A stretch of 64,000 nt of DNA from Sugiyamaella lignohabitans (GCF_001640025.1 NC_031674.1:806001-870000), one strand, 5' to 3'. Shown: positions 1 to 11,212, counted from the stretch's first letter. Notes: generated from the letters alone by a model not told the origin. Made by a program: numbers and translations.

Positions 1-600
1 TCGTAATATAGATCTTGCGGCAGGGGTTCAACGGCGGCGGGGTTGTCCGATATTAGGGTGTAATACCTATTTAGGCTTGGTGACCGCTGATTCGACCCCT
101 CATGGTATGGGAACGGAAGTTTCAGGGGTAGGAGGGGTAGTATTATTCACAGAGTCATGACTGATAGTACACTTAGTTTAGTGGAAAATTCTCTTGTTTT
201 CGGAGTTGAAGTTGTGTGGACGAAAGGGAACCGGGTTTAATGTAGATGGGGGGTTTGTGAATGATTGGTATACGAGCTGGAGCCAGTTGATAATTTTAAT
301 ATCCGCTTAGAAAGCGTTTAAGACTGTAAATGGCCATGCCAATTAGGTTTTAAACTGTTCATATTTTCTTATTTGAGTTACAAATTGTAAATGAACTCAC
401 AGCCATATGAAATGTAATTTCAGATCATCTGTCTGCGCAGTTACTGTCCTGCGCTTCTAGCCAGTGCTACGTTTGTCAAACAGAACCGTTATTTCTTGAA
501 AACAGACAAATAAATTACAGAACAGAAACCATTTTATGATTTTGGAATTTAAGAGACTGTTTTCGGGGGCCAGTGCCTCTGGACGCCCAGGTGTGACTCT
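1..600. other. Intergenic, no gene seen
   Basis: No open frame with coding character and no tRNA-like structure was seen. The stretch is AT-rich toward its right end and leads into a GC-rich module at 601 and then the PEX8-like gene. It may hold the 3' flank of a gene outside the window. Confidence 0.6.
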
Positions 601-736
601 GCCTCCGGCGGCTGGGGCTCCGCCCCAGACCCCATAGCTCCTGCTTCGCAGGAGTTGGCCAGGACCGTGGGGAGACCCGACTCGAGCAGAGCGAGAGGAG
701 CCGGGGGTCTGGGGCGCAGCCCCAGCCGCCGGAGGC
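601..736 (-). repeat. GC module R1, full two-arm element
   Basis: The left arm starts GCCTCCGGCGGCTGGGGC and ends in the perfect hairpin CTCCTGCTTCGCAGGAG (tail type A). The right arm is the inverted copy with tail type B (CGACTCGAGCAGAGCGAGAG) and ends GCCGCCGGAGGC. The A-core-B order is called minus here; B-core-A is called plus. The two arms have different three-base loops (TCC and GCA) inside the same CTGGGGC/GCCCCAG stem. It lies 172 bp before the PEX8-like start codon. Confidence 0.95.
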
Positions 737-908
737 ATTGGGCGTACGCCCAGTTACGGGGCCAATCGAGGATTGTAGAGCTGCTGCTGCTGCTCGGCCT
801 TCTGCATAACCGTGCATTATTGTCTTGTAGCTCTCGGCTCGGCTAATCGACTTCCCCAGATTTTATCCCCTACCACTGATCTCTATAATCAAGACACAGT
901 GCTTCATT

Positions 909-2876
909 ATGTCCTATTTAACGGATATCACTCAGGTGGTCGATAGTATTGTTAGAGAGCTTCAAAACAGTTCGATTTATTCGAGTTCAGGACCAGCTGA
1001 TTTAGCTCGACGAAAGGCCCTTATCGGGAGGGCGATCCAGTACCTACCATCATTAAGAAATGAACACAATGTTCCGCTATTAGCATTGGAACTGCTGTCT
1101 AGTCCAGTGGTAGCACTTCCTGAACCGGTTTGCAGCGACTTTTTGGTAGACGGATTCAGATCGGCTGTGGCTCGAAAGTATTCAATTAGCGATCCGACAA
1201 TTCCCCCGCAAGAGTGGACTAAGTATTTAGTACGACCTGTTATTGACAGATTGACAGCTGAAGGGGCTTTGTGGAGGATACTACCATTGTTATCAGGTTT
1301 AATCCAGGCTTCTAAATATGAGATTCTGGCAGATATTGAACGATCTGAGCGAGGTTTACGTCAGTCTAAAATCACCTATGTCCCTAGTGTGGCTGATTTA
1401 CGATACCAGCAAGATTGGTATGTTAGGGTGTTCAACCAGATAATAACTCTGCCCCTTGAGTCGGATAGTGATTATAAAAAATATCGGGATATTATAAACA
1501 TGGCATTGATTACCTTGGCTAAATGCCAATGGGCGTTGGATCCAGACGTTTATAGTCGTCTCGTGCATGCAGAGACTATCGTTCGATCTTTGCAACTGAT
1601 TTATTCGTATCCCGACACAAGTGTCATAAACTCGTTAAGATTACAATCATCACCTGTTATTGAACTTGTGAATAACCTTTTAGGAGGTTTTTCTAACATA
1701 ATTCGCCAATCAGTAGAATCCAACTATCGCAACAACCTTTCTTTTAACGATCTAGACCTAGCATTGAACCATATCCACATGTTCGCAGAAGATTTAAGTC
1801 GAACATGGGTGAGACTAAAGCATTCACCAGACTCAATTACAAAATCGGAGACTGAACAGTGGCAGATTTTAAAACAGTTTATATTTGCAATCTGCCTCCA
1901 GTTACAGGGATTCGCAGGTCTACTTTTACATGTCAATCGCCCAAAACTAGTTCCTGTTGCATACCTGAGTGCCAAGATTTTAAAAACCCTCTCTCCTGTA
2001 TATTTCATTCTCGACAAGATAGGCTCTGCTACTTTTGAACCTTTCAGTTTTACATACAATGTTTGCATCGATGTTCTTACTTTAAGTAGAGGCACATTGA
2101 GACAGGCACAAGAGTCTGTGGACTCTCTTATTAGAGCGTTGGCTGGTTCTTGCAATCTTGGAGCTGTCTTGGACAATGATATGGATCGAGGCAAAATTCT
2201 ATTCCTAATTGACCTATTCGAAAAATTAATCCACTTCAGCTCGTTTCAAGTCATAAATCAAATCATTCTGCCATTTATAGGAGAGTTTTTAGTCCCTAAT
2301 CGAGATCCTACAAATCGCAAGCTGTTGACGCCTTTACTAGAGTCATCTCACTCAGTTATGTTGCAATATCTTCGACTCAGTCCAGAGGTGGCTGTTATCA
2401 ATGATAATGTTGTAATGAATTATCTGGATACTCTGCTTGCTCTATTCCCTCACGATCTATCGAGTCCACAGCTATTGCTAGCACTAAAGACAATTGCTCA
2501 ATCTGTAGCAGCCCCTACTCGTCCTACAAAACAGTTGCTTCACCAATTCCTAGAACGACTGTATTTCAAATGTAAAATTACGCTACCTGCTATTCCATTG
2601 ACTACCAAAGCAGAAGAAAATGGCCCACCAACAGTAAGATCTGTTTTTGTTAGTAGCTTGATCCATTCACTCCCACTCTTAGAACCTGGAGATTTCCAAT
2701 TCTGGCTAGAGAGAACAGACAAACTCTTTCTTCGCCGTGGTCCTTATTACTCACCCCTGTTCCAGGCAGAAAATGAGTATCTAACAGAAGACATGGAAAA
2801 AATGATATCCGGAGAGCTGGATTTATCATTGGCTGACATTGGTATCCGGTGGTGGCACCACAGTTCAAAATTGTAG
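909..2876 (+). CDS. Peroxin Pex8-like intraperoxisomal import factor
   Basis: The 655-residue protein is almost entirely helical and leucine-rich, with no membrane segment or catalytic motif. It ends in Ser-Lys-Leu, a canonical PTS1 peroxisome-targeting signal. That combination of about 650 residues, a helical repeat-like fold and a C-terminal SKL/AKL is typical of fungal Pex8, which sits on the inner face of the peroxisomal membrane and links the docking and RING complexes of the matrix-protein importer. The start is the ATG at 909, with no upstream in-frame coding. The gene converges on MMM1 with only 65 bp between stop codons, the only convergent pair here without a GC module. Family assignment rests on length, C-terminus and general resemblance, so another helical peroxisomal protein is possible. 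Confidence 0.65.
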   Translation: MSYLTDITQVVDSIVRELQNSSIYSSSGPADLARRKALIGRAIQYLPSLRNEHNVPLLALELLSSPVVALPEPVCSDFLVDGFRSAVARKYSISDPTIPPQEWTKYLVRPVIDRLTAEGALWRILPLLSGLIQASKYEILADIERSERGLRQSKITYVPSVADLRYQQDWYVRVFNQIITLPLESDSDYKKYRDIINMALITLAKCQWALDPDVYSRLVHAETIVRSLQLIYSYPDTSVINSLRLQSSPVIELVNNLLGGFSNIIRQSVESNYRNNLSFNDLDLALNHIHMFAEDLSRTWVRLKHSPDSITKSETEQWQILKQFIFAICLQLQGFAGLLLHVNRPKLVPVAYLSAKILKTLSPVYFILDKIGSATFEPFSFTYNVCIDVLTLSRGTLRQAQESVDSLIRALAGSCNLGAVLDNDMDRGKILFLIDLFEKLIHFSSFQVINQIILPFIGEFLVPNRDPTNRKLLTPLLESSHSVMLQYLRLSPEVAVINDNVVMNYLDTLLALFPHDLSSPQLLLALKTIAQSVAAPTRPTKQLLHQFLERLYFKCKITLPAIPLTTKAEENGPPTVRSVFVSSLIHSLPLLEPGDFQFWLERTDKLFLRRGPYYSPLFQAENEYLTEDMEKMISGELDLSLADIGIRWWHHSSKL

Positions 2877-2941
2877 TATCTCATTCGTGAAATAGCAATA
2901 AATAAATACATATATGAGTAGAATACACTGTTACTATCAGT

Positions 2942-4183
2942 CTAGCGGACTTCGAGATGACTTTGTCGTCTTCTTCGCAGGGACTCGGCCACATCGACAG
3001 GAAGCACCAGAGGGCTTGACGGTGGTAAGCCATTAACACCAGACGGGTTAACATTATTGGTACCATTGGTGTTAGCATTGGTCGCAGGAGGCACCACCGC
3101 AGTCGTTTTACTACGAGGCCAAAAACTAGGTAGAGGAATCTGCTGACATCTAGGAGAAACACAACGGTCAGTGAACCACTTTCTTAGTCTCGACTCGATA
3201 AACTGTCCAATCTTAGGAATGTCTTGGAGACGAGACCTTGCACCAACCAAACTCTTGATGTCGAATTCCAATCTATAATTTGGATCAAATGAGAAAGACA
3301 GGTATGTTGTGCCATCATTTGCATCATCTGAATTAGACGTTGATGTAGCATTTGCACTACGGTTGGAGGAGGCTGGTACGGTATTAGGTGCTTTTGGTAC
3401 TGCTGGTGATTTCCTTAATGAAACAGACAATGTACCAGAAAAACGAACAATTGAAACAGATAGCGATACTGGCAACACTGCAAATAGAGCCTTTGGAAAA
3501 TTAAGCAACAGTCTTGTTTCAATGCCCAGAGTAACTGTATCAGTAAGGTCTACATCGATCTGGGCTTCTAAGCCATCTTGGCCTTGACTTTGCCCTAATT
3601 CGTTTCGGTTATACAAAATCTTGCAATTGCTGAAAATCGGATAATCATCACCGATATTTAGTTCAGTGACACGGATTTTATCAATGAAATCAGGAATAAT
3701 ATCACCATTCAACAAATCATTGAGACTCCTTAGCATGCTATCATCAGCTCGAGCATCTTCGCGAAATTGGCTGACTACTTGAGCAATTAGTACTGTAAAC
3801 CAATCGACCGACTCGGCATTATGTGTTTCTACGTTGTAATAGGTTTTCTCGAGAATTGTGTTTATAACATTCTCACTAGGGACATTGTTTGCGCCCATGA
3901 GCTTTGCCGCGTTTCTTTGATCTCTCCTTGACAATGCTGTGACGTAATCTTTTCTTTCAGAAGAAGTATCTGTAAATATAAAGAATCTAATAAATGCTAC
4001 AACCACAATCAATACACTGACTTGACCCACCAATAATCCATAGGCAAAAGATACTGCTGCCGACGTTCCTTGAGGAGGTGTGGGCGGTGGCAGAAAATCG
4101 TCATTCGCTACTACAATGGCTGGATAAGTCGGAGTGGGGATGACTCTTGAAGTAGAAATGTCATAGGAATGATGTGTACTCAT
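2942..4183 (-). CDS. Mmm1, ER subunit of the ERMES tether
   Basis: The protein has 413 residues. A short lumenal N-terminus rich in Pro/Thr is followed by one membrane helix near residues 46-68 (GLLVGQVSVLIVVVAFIRFF), the hallmark of Mmm1. An SMP (TULIP-like) lipid-transfer domain follows, about residues 120-350, with the Asp/Ser-rich insert typical of yeast Mmm1. It anchors the ERMES complex (Mmm1, Mdm10, Mdm12, Mdm34) in the ER and moves phospholipids to mitochondria. Another mitochondrial-architecture gene, MIC60, lies 5 kb away, but nothing shows co-regulation. It is divergent from KRI1 across a 768-bp spacer. Confidence 0.93.
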   Translation of the reverse strand: MSTHHSYDISTSRVIPTPTYPAIVVANDDFLPPPTPPQGTSAAVSFAYGLLVGQVSVLIVVVAFIRFFIFTDTSSERKDYVTALSRRDQRNAAKLMGANNVPSENVINTILEKTYYNVETHNAESVDWFTVLIAQVVSQFREDARADDSMLRSLNDLLNGDIIPDFIDKIRVTELNIGDDYPIFSNCKILYNRNELGQSQGQDGLEAQIDVDLTDTVTLGIETRLLLNFPKALFAVLPVSLSVSIVRFSGTLSVSLRKSPAVPKAPNTVPASSNRSANATSTSNSDDANDGTTYLSFSFDPNYRLEFDIKSLVGARSRLQDIPKIGQFIESRLRKWFTDRCVSPRCQQIPLPSFWPRSKTTAVVPPATNANTNGTNNVNPSGVNGLPPSSPLVLPVDVAESLRRRRQSHLEVR

Positions 4184-4951
4184 CCCGTCTCTTTATCATA
4201 GACCAGGTTAACTGTTTTGACAGAAATTATACTAATCAGATTTATCTAGAGATTGGCATCGGGATAGACATTATCGGGTGGTGGAGATCGCAAATGGGTT
4301 AGGTAATTTTTTGAAATTGGTGGATTTGACAAGAGACTTGATTTCAGCTAAGAAAAGAAAACAGATGTGTTATGGATTAGCCAGGAGAGTGAATAAAGGT
4401 ATTTTGGTTATTTATATTCTTTGAAAGAGATGAAATCGTCTCGTCTCTAAGAAGTTACTTGTCTTTACGGGCAGATAGTGGATATTTGCCAGGCCATACG
4501 AAAACCAGATTTGCTATAACAAACTTTAATCAAAGACTGAAATCTGAAAGTGATTAATTAGCTCGGGTAGTCTATAAAGCTTTCTGTGGAGGGATTTTTT
4601 CACGTTTAGAGTTACATTAACAAGTCGAACATTAAGACCCTGCATATAGCATGCAGAGACGTGGAAATCGAGTAATTAAGCTGTAGAAACAGAAATGGCA
4701 AACTACAAATGAAATTGCAATAGTAAAATGAATATCGTGATCAGATCAACAGTCAATAGTCAATATAACCAAATAACTTAAGAGACTTGACCAAAAGATT
4801 CCATATAGATTTTTCCTAATATGCAGGATTAATCCGATAAGGGCAAGGAAACCGAAGGATTTTTGCAAGGCTGAATTTTATTTATTTACCCTTAGATCCA
4901 GTTTTCCAAAAAACATTAAATCTACAAAAAGTAATACGAAGTCAATACAAA
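4184..4951. promoter_or_regulatory. Divergent promoter region MMM1/KRI1
   Basis: This AT-rich spacer separates two divergent start codons and must hold both promoters. It has no GC module, no coding frame and no motif I would name with confidence. Confidence 0.6.
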
Positions 4952-6676
4952 ATGGCTAGAAAGAAGTCAGCAAGAAGAAAGGCTCTCGAAGCCCAGGCGA
5001 AAGAGCAGGGAGAGTCACCTGCTAAGGTTGAAAACAAGGACAAACTTGGGTTAGAGGAAGAATCTGATGAAGATATCAACACTCTCAGTATAAATCAAGA
5101 ATATGCCAAACGATTCGAGCACAACAAATCCAGAGAGGAAAAGCATAGACAAGAGGAGAAAGATAAGGCCAAGCTTCTTGAAGACTCGGAAGAAGATGCT
5201 GAGGACTCTTCAGACGATGAGGATGAAGATGATTTCGGTGAGCTATTGACTGAAGATGTCGATGACGGTATTCAAAAAGTTTTGGAAACCATTCGTACAA
5301 ATCCCAAGGCCCTATTGGATCCATCGGTTAAATTTTTTGATAATTCCGAGAATGCTGCCAGTGCCAATGGTAATGGTACTTCTAAAGCCATGTACTTGAA
5401 GGATTATCACAGACAGAACCTTCTTTCCGGTGGTGTGCACGACGATGATGAAGAAAACGACAACGAAGAAAAGCCATACGCTATCCAAAACCGTGAAGAT
5501 AGAGCTAAACTTTTGGCAGAGATCAACAAAGACGATGAGGATGAAGAAGATGATGGTGATTTCCTCACGAAAAGAAAAGAGCAAAGAACAATTGAAGCGA
5601 TTGAGTTGCCTGATCCCGAGCAAGATCAAAAGGGATTTTTGGAAGCTTACACATCAAGCAAAGCATGGATTCCTTCCGGTATTGATAAGAAGACAGGTAA
5701 AGAAATTGTGCCTGCGTACGGTGATATTGTTGGCGACGAAGACGACGAAGAATTCGATGACATTGCCGATGATTTCGAGACTGCATATAATTTCAGATAC
5801 GAGGATCCAAATGCTGCTGAAATTGTGAGTTATGCTCGTAATGAAAGCACTCTCCGTCGTAAAGGAGATAACTCCAGAAAGAGAGCCAGAGAGCAAAAGA
5901 CCGAGTTGAAGAAACAAGAAGAACAAAGCAAAAAGGCTGAAGTTAATAAGATAAAGAAGAAGAAGGTCAACGAGGTACTTTCCAAGTTCGAAAAGCTTAA
6001 AGAAGTCATTGATGACGATGAAACTGCGGCACAATTTGAAAACATGGATTTACTAGAAGGTGATTTTGACGCTTCTGAGTGGGATAAACGCATGGAACAA
6101 GTCTTCAATGAAACATTTTACTCAAAGAAAGACAAGAATTTCGCTGGTGACGACAAAGCTGATGAAGAAGACAAAGATGACGAGACAAAGGAGGAACCAG
6201 ATGAGCCCAAGGAAAATATCAAGGAGGCTGAGGATGAAGAGCCCGAGAGACGATCTCGTAAAGACAAGCATGAGGCCAAGAAAGAGAAGCAAAAAATGCG
6301 ACAAATTGCTGAACAGTTTGTGGAAGCCAATCTTGACCTCGCACTAGAACAAGAGAAAATCGACCTTGTATCCTCTGGAACCAAATTTAGATATCGGGAA
6401 GTTTCTCCAGACTCGTACGGACTCACAGCACGCGACATTCTGCTTGCTGACGACAAAGATCTCAACGAGTTTGTCGGAATCAAGAAGCTGGCACCATTCA
6501 GAGACGAAGAAAAGAAGAAGCACGATCGCAGAAAATACGCCAAAAAGCGACGACTCCGCGAATGGAGAAAAGCCGTCTTCTCGACCGAAGACGAGCCCAC
6601 CGACGAGCTCTTCGAGAAACTGGTCGCCAGCCAAGACGCTGGCCAACCAAAGAAGAAAAAGCAACGCAAGCGTTAA
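4952..6676 (+). CDS. Kri1, nucleolar 40S ribosome-biogenesis factor
   Basis: The 574-residue protein is extremely charged, with long Asp/Glu tracts and Lys-rich blocks. Family signatures are visible: INQEYAKRFEHNKSREE near residue 47, the FYSKKDKNF segment near residue 389, the conserved C-terminal block FRYREVSPDSYGLTARDILL, and the KLAPFRDEEKKKHDRRKYAKK basic segment. Kri1 acts with Krr1 in early 18S rRNA processing. The ORF is unspliced and starts at the ATG at 4952. It converges on ARP4 with a full GC module between the two stop codons. Confidence 0.93.
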   Translation: MARKKSARRKALEAQAKEQGESPAKVENKDKLGLEEESDEDINTLSINQEYAKRFEHNKSREEKHRQEEKDKAKLLEDSEEDAEDSSDDEDEDDFGELLTEDVDDGIQKVLETIRTNPKALLDPSVKFFDNSENAASANGNGTSKAMYLKDYHRQNLLSGGVHDDDEENDNEEKPYAIQNREDRAKLLAEINKDDEDEEDDGDFLTKRKEQRTIEAIELPDPEQDQKGFLEAYTSSKAWIPSGIDKKTGKEIVPAYGDIVGDEDDEEFDDIADDFETAYNFRYEDPNAAEIVSYARNESTLRRKGDNSRKRAREQKTELKKQEEQSKKAEVNKIKKKKVNEVLSKFEKLKEVIDDDETAAQFENMDLLEGDFDASEWDKRMEQVFNETFYSKKDKNFAGDDKADEEDKDDETKEEPDEPKENIKEAEDEEPERRSRKDKHEAKKEKQKMRQIAEQFVEANLDLALEQEKIDLVSSGTKFRYREVSPDSYGLTARDILLADDKDLNEFVGIKKLAPFRDEEKKKHDRRKYAKKRRLREWRKAVFSTEDEPTDELFEKLVASQDAGQPKKKKQRKR

Positions 6677-6733
6677 ACACCTATGTATTTATATAATCTA
6701 TCTTCGTGACCTGATATATCGGGGGAGGGTGCT

Positions 6734-6869
6734 GCCTCCGGCGACTGGGGCTTCGCCCCAGTCCCCGTGGCTCCTCTCGCTCCGCTCGAGTCGTTACGTC
6801 GACGGTGCCAGCAAACTCCTGCGAAGCAGGAGCCACGGGGTCTGGGGCGGAGCCCCAGCCGCCGGAGGC
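6734..6869 (+). repeat. GC module R2, full element between KRI1 and ARP4
   Basis: The order is tail B, core, tail A. Two changes in the left arm (GCGACTGGGG and CCCCAGTCCC) lengthen the first hairpin stem from seven to nine pairs. It begins 57 bp after the KRI1 stop and ends 45 bp from the ARP4 stop. Confidence 0.95.
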
Positions 6870-6914
6870 ATACGGGGAACAGTAATAAAAAGTACACAAT
6901 AAATTAAGGGAGCA

Positions 6915-8792
6915 TTAGCGGAAGCGTTTTTCGAGAAGTTTGGACACGCCGACTTCTTCGTACTCTTTTTTGGAGATCCACAGCTGGTGGAACGTGCCCA
7001 GACTGGCGAGGATGCTGCCACCGATCCAAGCAGAGAATTTACGCTCGATAAGGTTACCAGGAGCGTGGATTCGAATTTTGTAGCCCGGAAGTGCGTGAAC
7101 GAGGTCTTCGTTGACCCGGTCTGTGAAGCCTTGGATGAGTGAAGTGCCTCCTGTGATGATAACGTTGTTGGCGAGATTGGCTCGGATGTCCACGTCGCAC
7201 GAGTTGATAGCGTCAATGATCATGTCAGATATACCTGTGGTTGTAAAAGGACCTTGGGTACGGTCAGTGTAGACAAGTGCTTTGAGCTCTTTAGCAGCAG
7301 TAGCAGCAGACTTTTCAGTAGGCTTTTCCTTGTCTTTATCTTTATCACCGTCTTGTCCTTTGTCCTTACTGCCTTTGCTAGCCTTTCCTTTTTCTTTGTC
7401 TTTGCTGTCGGCATCTTTACCGTTTTCTTTACTGTCGTCCTTATTATCGTCGTCATCACCATCTTCTTCTTTTACTTCTGGTGCTTCCAGCAGCTCCTCG
7501 CCTTCTAATAGGAAATCGCGAGGTTTGAACAGTGGCTCGGCAACCTTGAATCTCTCCGAACCATACTCAACACTTGAACCATCGGGGAATTCAAACACCC
7601 GATTGCTATAAACATCAGTACCAGCCTGTGAAGCGGCTTCGTCAGTATATGGAGTGTCCTGCACCTGCGCCATTGACTCTTTGAATTCCTCTATCAGCCT
7701 CGATACTTGGAAATCATGGAAGCTAGCAGTCACTGGTGCTAGCAGTGAGCGCTTTTTATATTCAGTGGCCTTCTCGCCTGGTTCAAGACCCGTTTGGCGA
7801 GCTGCTACCAGATATCTAGGAGTAAGATCAAAATCTGATGCTTTAAGTAAAGCCTCAATATGCTTGTTGATATAAGTGCCAGCATGTCGAGACCGTTTAC
7901 TTGTTTTAAACAAAGTCAATCCATCTAGAACTGGCGTTACAGACGCAATATCAGCGCCAATGTCTACTACTAAACCACTACCTTTACCAGAAGCAAATAA
8001 TGTACAAACTGGTCTCTTGGCGATATAGAAAGCCGGTGTATCAAGCGATTCAAATGCGACTTCCATAGCCTTTTTGCGGTTTTCGTCAGTATTCCAAATC
8101 TGTTCTGTTATAAGTAGAGGCTGTTCAGTAACTTGAGCACCTAATATATCTTCTAAACCATATCTCCACAGTTTTTCAGTGGCATCCCAATCCGATACAA
8201 TACCATCAGTCATTGGCGATGCAATCTCCATCCCATCTCTTGGCGTATATAAGTTATTATCACCAAAATAGAAGAATTCCTTCTGATTAGAGGGAAGCTT
8301 CTGTTTTTTCACACGTGAATCGCGTAGTTCTTCATCGTCTCCATTCACAGCAGCCTCAGCAGACTCAGAATCTGCTTCACCATCCGGCTGTTTGCTCTTA
8401 GATTTGCCATTAATTACGCTGGATTCATCCTTAGCATCAGGAAGCAGTTCGGGATCATAGTCAGGATTGGGTCGTCTGCCAAAATATGTGGGAACCACGC
8501 CCTTTGGCGAGTCTTCACCAGCAAATCCAAACCGAGTCCACGCTGAGCCCTGGTCAATTACCAAAGCATTGACCTCATCTGATCCTGTTAGTATTCCCTT
8601 CAGAAATCCGAGCTCCAACAAAAGGAATCCTGTCCCATATCACCAAACATATCACCCGAGACTGTCGAAAGAACGACTCGACCGAAGCGAGAGGAGCCAC
8701 GGGGTCTGGGGCATAGCCTCAGCCACCGGAGGCAATCCTCCTCCCAGCATAAAAAACTTACCACCGCCATAAACAGCCGCTGAAGAAGCCAT
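6915..8792 (-). CDS. Arp4, actin-related subunit of NuA4, INO80 and SWR1
   Basis: Exons are 8762-8792 and 6915-8578, giving 564 residues that start MASSAAVYGGDEVNALVID, closely like the Arp4 N-terminus. The actin fold is clear: VIDQGSAWTRFGFAG near residue 16, the GLVVDIGADIASVTPVLDG phosphate-binding segment, NNVIITGGTSLIQGF, and the C-terminus SILASLGTFHQLWISKKEY. Arp4 binds nuclear actin and nucleosomes as a shared module of the NuA4 acetyltransferase and the INO80/SWR1 remodellers. A Lys/Asp-rich, low-complexity insert at about residues 375-435 sits where other Arp4 proteins also have a variable loop. The intron carries one GC module. It is divergent from MIC60 over 297 bp. Confidence 0.93.
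8579..8761 (-). other. ARP4 intron 1, 183 nt, carries a GC module
   Basis: The donor is GTAAGT after the 31-nt first exon. The branch/acceptor segment is TACTAACAGGATCAG, with splicing at the second AG. Using the first AG would insert Gly-Ser; the second restores the conserved Tyr-Gly-Gly-Asp-Glu-Val of Arp4. About one third of the intron is module R3. Confidence 0.88.
8674..8733 (-). repeat. GC module R3, solo 60-bp unit inside ARP4 intron
   Basis: This is a single B-type unit with several substitutions (CGACTCGACCGAAGCGAG; GGGGCATAGCCTCAGCC), which disrupt the first hairpin stem. It is one of the more decayed copies. In the gene's sense direction it reads GCCTCC first. Confidence 0.9.
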
Positions 8793-8945
8793 TGTTGTTG
8801 TAATTTCGTTGCAGCGGGATTATCGAGACAGACAGCGATAGGTTTTTTGGAGAAAGAGAGGTTGGACGGAGGTTCACGAACATCAGGTTCACCAGTCAGC
8901 CGCGTCTCGATTATATGAAGGTTCTCATATTCGAGAGAGAGAATA

Positions 8946-8961
8946 AGCCGCTAGCGCGGCT
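8946..8961. repeat. 16-bp GC-rich palindrome in the ARP4/MIC60 promoter
   Basis: AGCCGCTAGCGCGGCT is a six-pair inverted repeat around TAGC in the short divergent spacer. It is unrelated in sequence to the GC modules. It might be a site for a dimeric factor, but nothing more supports this. Confidence 0.4.
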
Positions 8962-9089
8962 CCTGGAAATTTCAGTACCCTCTGATTGGCTGGGTAGGGA
9001 TTCTCGACGCCAAAAGTGGTGAAGTACTCACAGTAGCAGCGAAAACAGTAGCAGCTAAGATATCTTAACCACGCCCGATCCAAACAAAT

Positions 9090-11166
9090 ATGCTCTCTGT
9101 GGCAACTAGGACACAAGGTGTAGCGGCCCGCCGACTGGCAGCGCGCACATTTTCTTCAAAGGTAAATTCACACGTTGCAATTCGGGTCTCTGGTGCGCCC
9201 GAATGAAGCTTAAGTCTGGCAGACCCGATCTGTGCGCTTGATAACTTGAGTTTTCAAGAGCAAAATAGTACAGGTTTTGTGGGACTGTTTAGAATTGGTT
9301 GTGTGGAGACAGAAATCAGGATTCGCTAGAATCGCAATGTTTCGATTTGAAACTCGGAAGAAGCATGACTGGTGACACTGGACATGCCAAAGGTAAATAT
9401 AATATCAGGAGACCAAGAAACTAACAAAAAATCAGGCCCAACTCTCGAACGTTAAGAAAGTCGATGTAGTGACTCCTCCCGTAAAAGTCACACCACCCGT
9501 TATTGAGCCGGTTGTCAAGGAAGCTCCTAAGCAGAAGAAGAGCCATGGATTCCGTAACTTTGTGCTAAGCACTGTATTCCTCTCATCCGCTTTGTATGGA
9601 GCTGGTGTATGGTATTCTCTTAAAGACGACACTTTCCATGACTATTTCACAGAGTATGTCCCATTTTCTGAGTCGATTATTGTCGCCATTGAGGAGCGGG
9701 AGTTCCGTAGCAAGTTCCGAGACGTCAACATCAACCAAGGAGGAGCCACTGCTTCGACTGCTGTTGCAAATGGCTCAGGACCCTTGTTGCAATCTATTCC
9801 AGGCAAATTAAACGATTTAAAGGTCAAGATTAGACCTGGTTCTTCTGCCGAACCTAAAGAGATCTCTAGTGATCAAGCCACTAAGAGCTCTAGTTCAAGT
9901 GCTGTCACTGCTGCTTCTAGTTCAAGTAAATCTGCTGATAAGAATGCTAGTATTGCCAGACCTAGTTCCAGTGATTCATCGGCAAAGAATATCGTCACCG
10001 AGAAGAAGGAGGGAATCATTCCTAGCGGAATTGGAGCACCAACTGCCGGTGGCTCTTCGTCTCATTTACTTCCACTGATCCGAGTTCCTGGTGATATCAA
10101 CCCATTGGTAGCCTCGTCGGTTGAAACTCTTAACCAGTTCATCCAATCGGTAAACACTTCGACCTACGGAGAAGACATTGTACATAAGATTTCGCAAGAA
10201 GTTTCCAAACTCAGTCACTCGATCAATGCTCTTAACAAGGAGAACCAAGAGACCCTTTCAAAGAGCTTGGAATCGCAAGCTGCTAAATTTGCAGCTCTGG
10301 GCGAAGCAAGAGCTAACGAAGTAAAGGAAGCATTGGCCTCACAAGAAGACAAATGGAGACAACAATTCCAAGAGGAGCAAGCCCGTATCCTAAAACTGTA
10401 CAATGACCGTCTATTGACAGAAGTCGAGGCTACCAAGAACCTCGTTATTTCTCATGCCAACAACAGACTTTTGGCAATTCATGCTGAGAGAGAGAAGCAG
10501 TTTGCACAAGAGATCCAAGACCGTGTTGAGAAGGAGCGTGATGGAAGACTTTCCAAGATCAAAGAACTGGCTGAAAAGGTCGAAGCTTTAAGCCACCTGA
10601 CTGAGAAGACCAGCTCGATCATCAGCGAATCTGACTCGGTCTCACAATACCACATCGCTGTCGGTAAACTGAACTCGGTGCTGAAGTTCTCTAACGAGCC
10701 CGTGCCATTGGGTCCTTATATTGAAGAAGTCAGAAAGGCACTTTCCGACGACCCTCTGGTCCAATCGATTCTCGACAACATCCCCGAAGACGCATACAAG
10801 GAGGGTGTTCTCACCAACGCACAACTGGCTGCTAGATTCAAGCTGCTAGTTCCCGAGCTCCGCAGCGCATCTTTACTTCCTCCTAATGCCGGTGTCGCTG
10901 GCCACATTGGATCCATCATCTTCTCACAACTCCTTGCTGGAAAGAGCGGTAACCCTGTTGGCAACGACAACGAAAGCATTTTCGCCCGTGCCGAGACAGC
11001 TCTCGGTGAAGGTCGAGTCGTCGATGCTGTTGCCGAAGTCAACTCGCTCACCGGGTGGCCCAAAAAGCTCGCTGCCGACTGGCTCTCCGAGGGTCGCAAA
11101 CGCAGCGAAGTCGACTTCCTCGCTCAAGCCCTTGCTGACGAGGGTAAACTCTGGGCTTTAAAATAG
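9090..11166 (+). CDS. Mic60 (mitofilin), MICOS core subunit
   Basis: Exons are 9090-9161 and 9436-11166, giving 600 residues. Exon 1 encodes an Arg-rich, acid-free presequence (MLSVATRTQGVAARRLAART). A Pro/Val-rich linker, one membrane helix near residues 62-83 and the conserved GVWYSLKDDTFHDYFTEYVPF follow. After that come a Ser/Ala-rich stretch, a coiled coil around residues 290-405 and the C-terminal mitofilin domain (VAEVNSLTGWPKKLAADWL). Mic60 shapes crista junctions in the inner membrane. The 274-nt intron has donor GTAAAT and acceptor CTAACAAAAAATCAG and no GC module. A second ATG-led segment before another GTAAAT inside the intron (near 9365-9391) could be a cryptic exon. Confidence 0.93.
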
Positions 11167-11212
11167 AAAAAAATACATTAGATACAAGCATGAAACTCTT
11201 GGCTGGGGTCCT

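Noticed and set aside
8579..8621. ARP4 starting at 8621 without an intron
   Set aside because: It would replace the conserved Tyr-Gly-Gly-Asp-Glu-Val N-terminus with unrelated residues read from the intron. The upstream exon and splice signals fit exactly.
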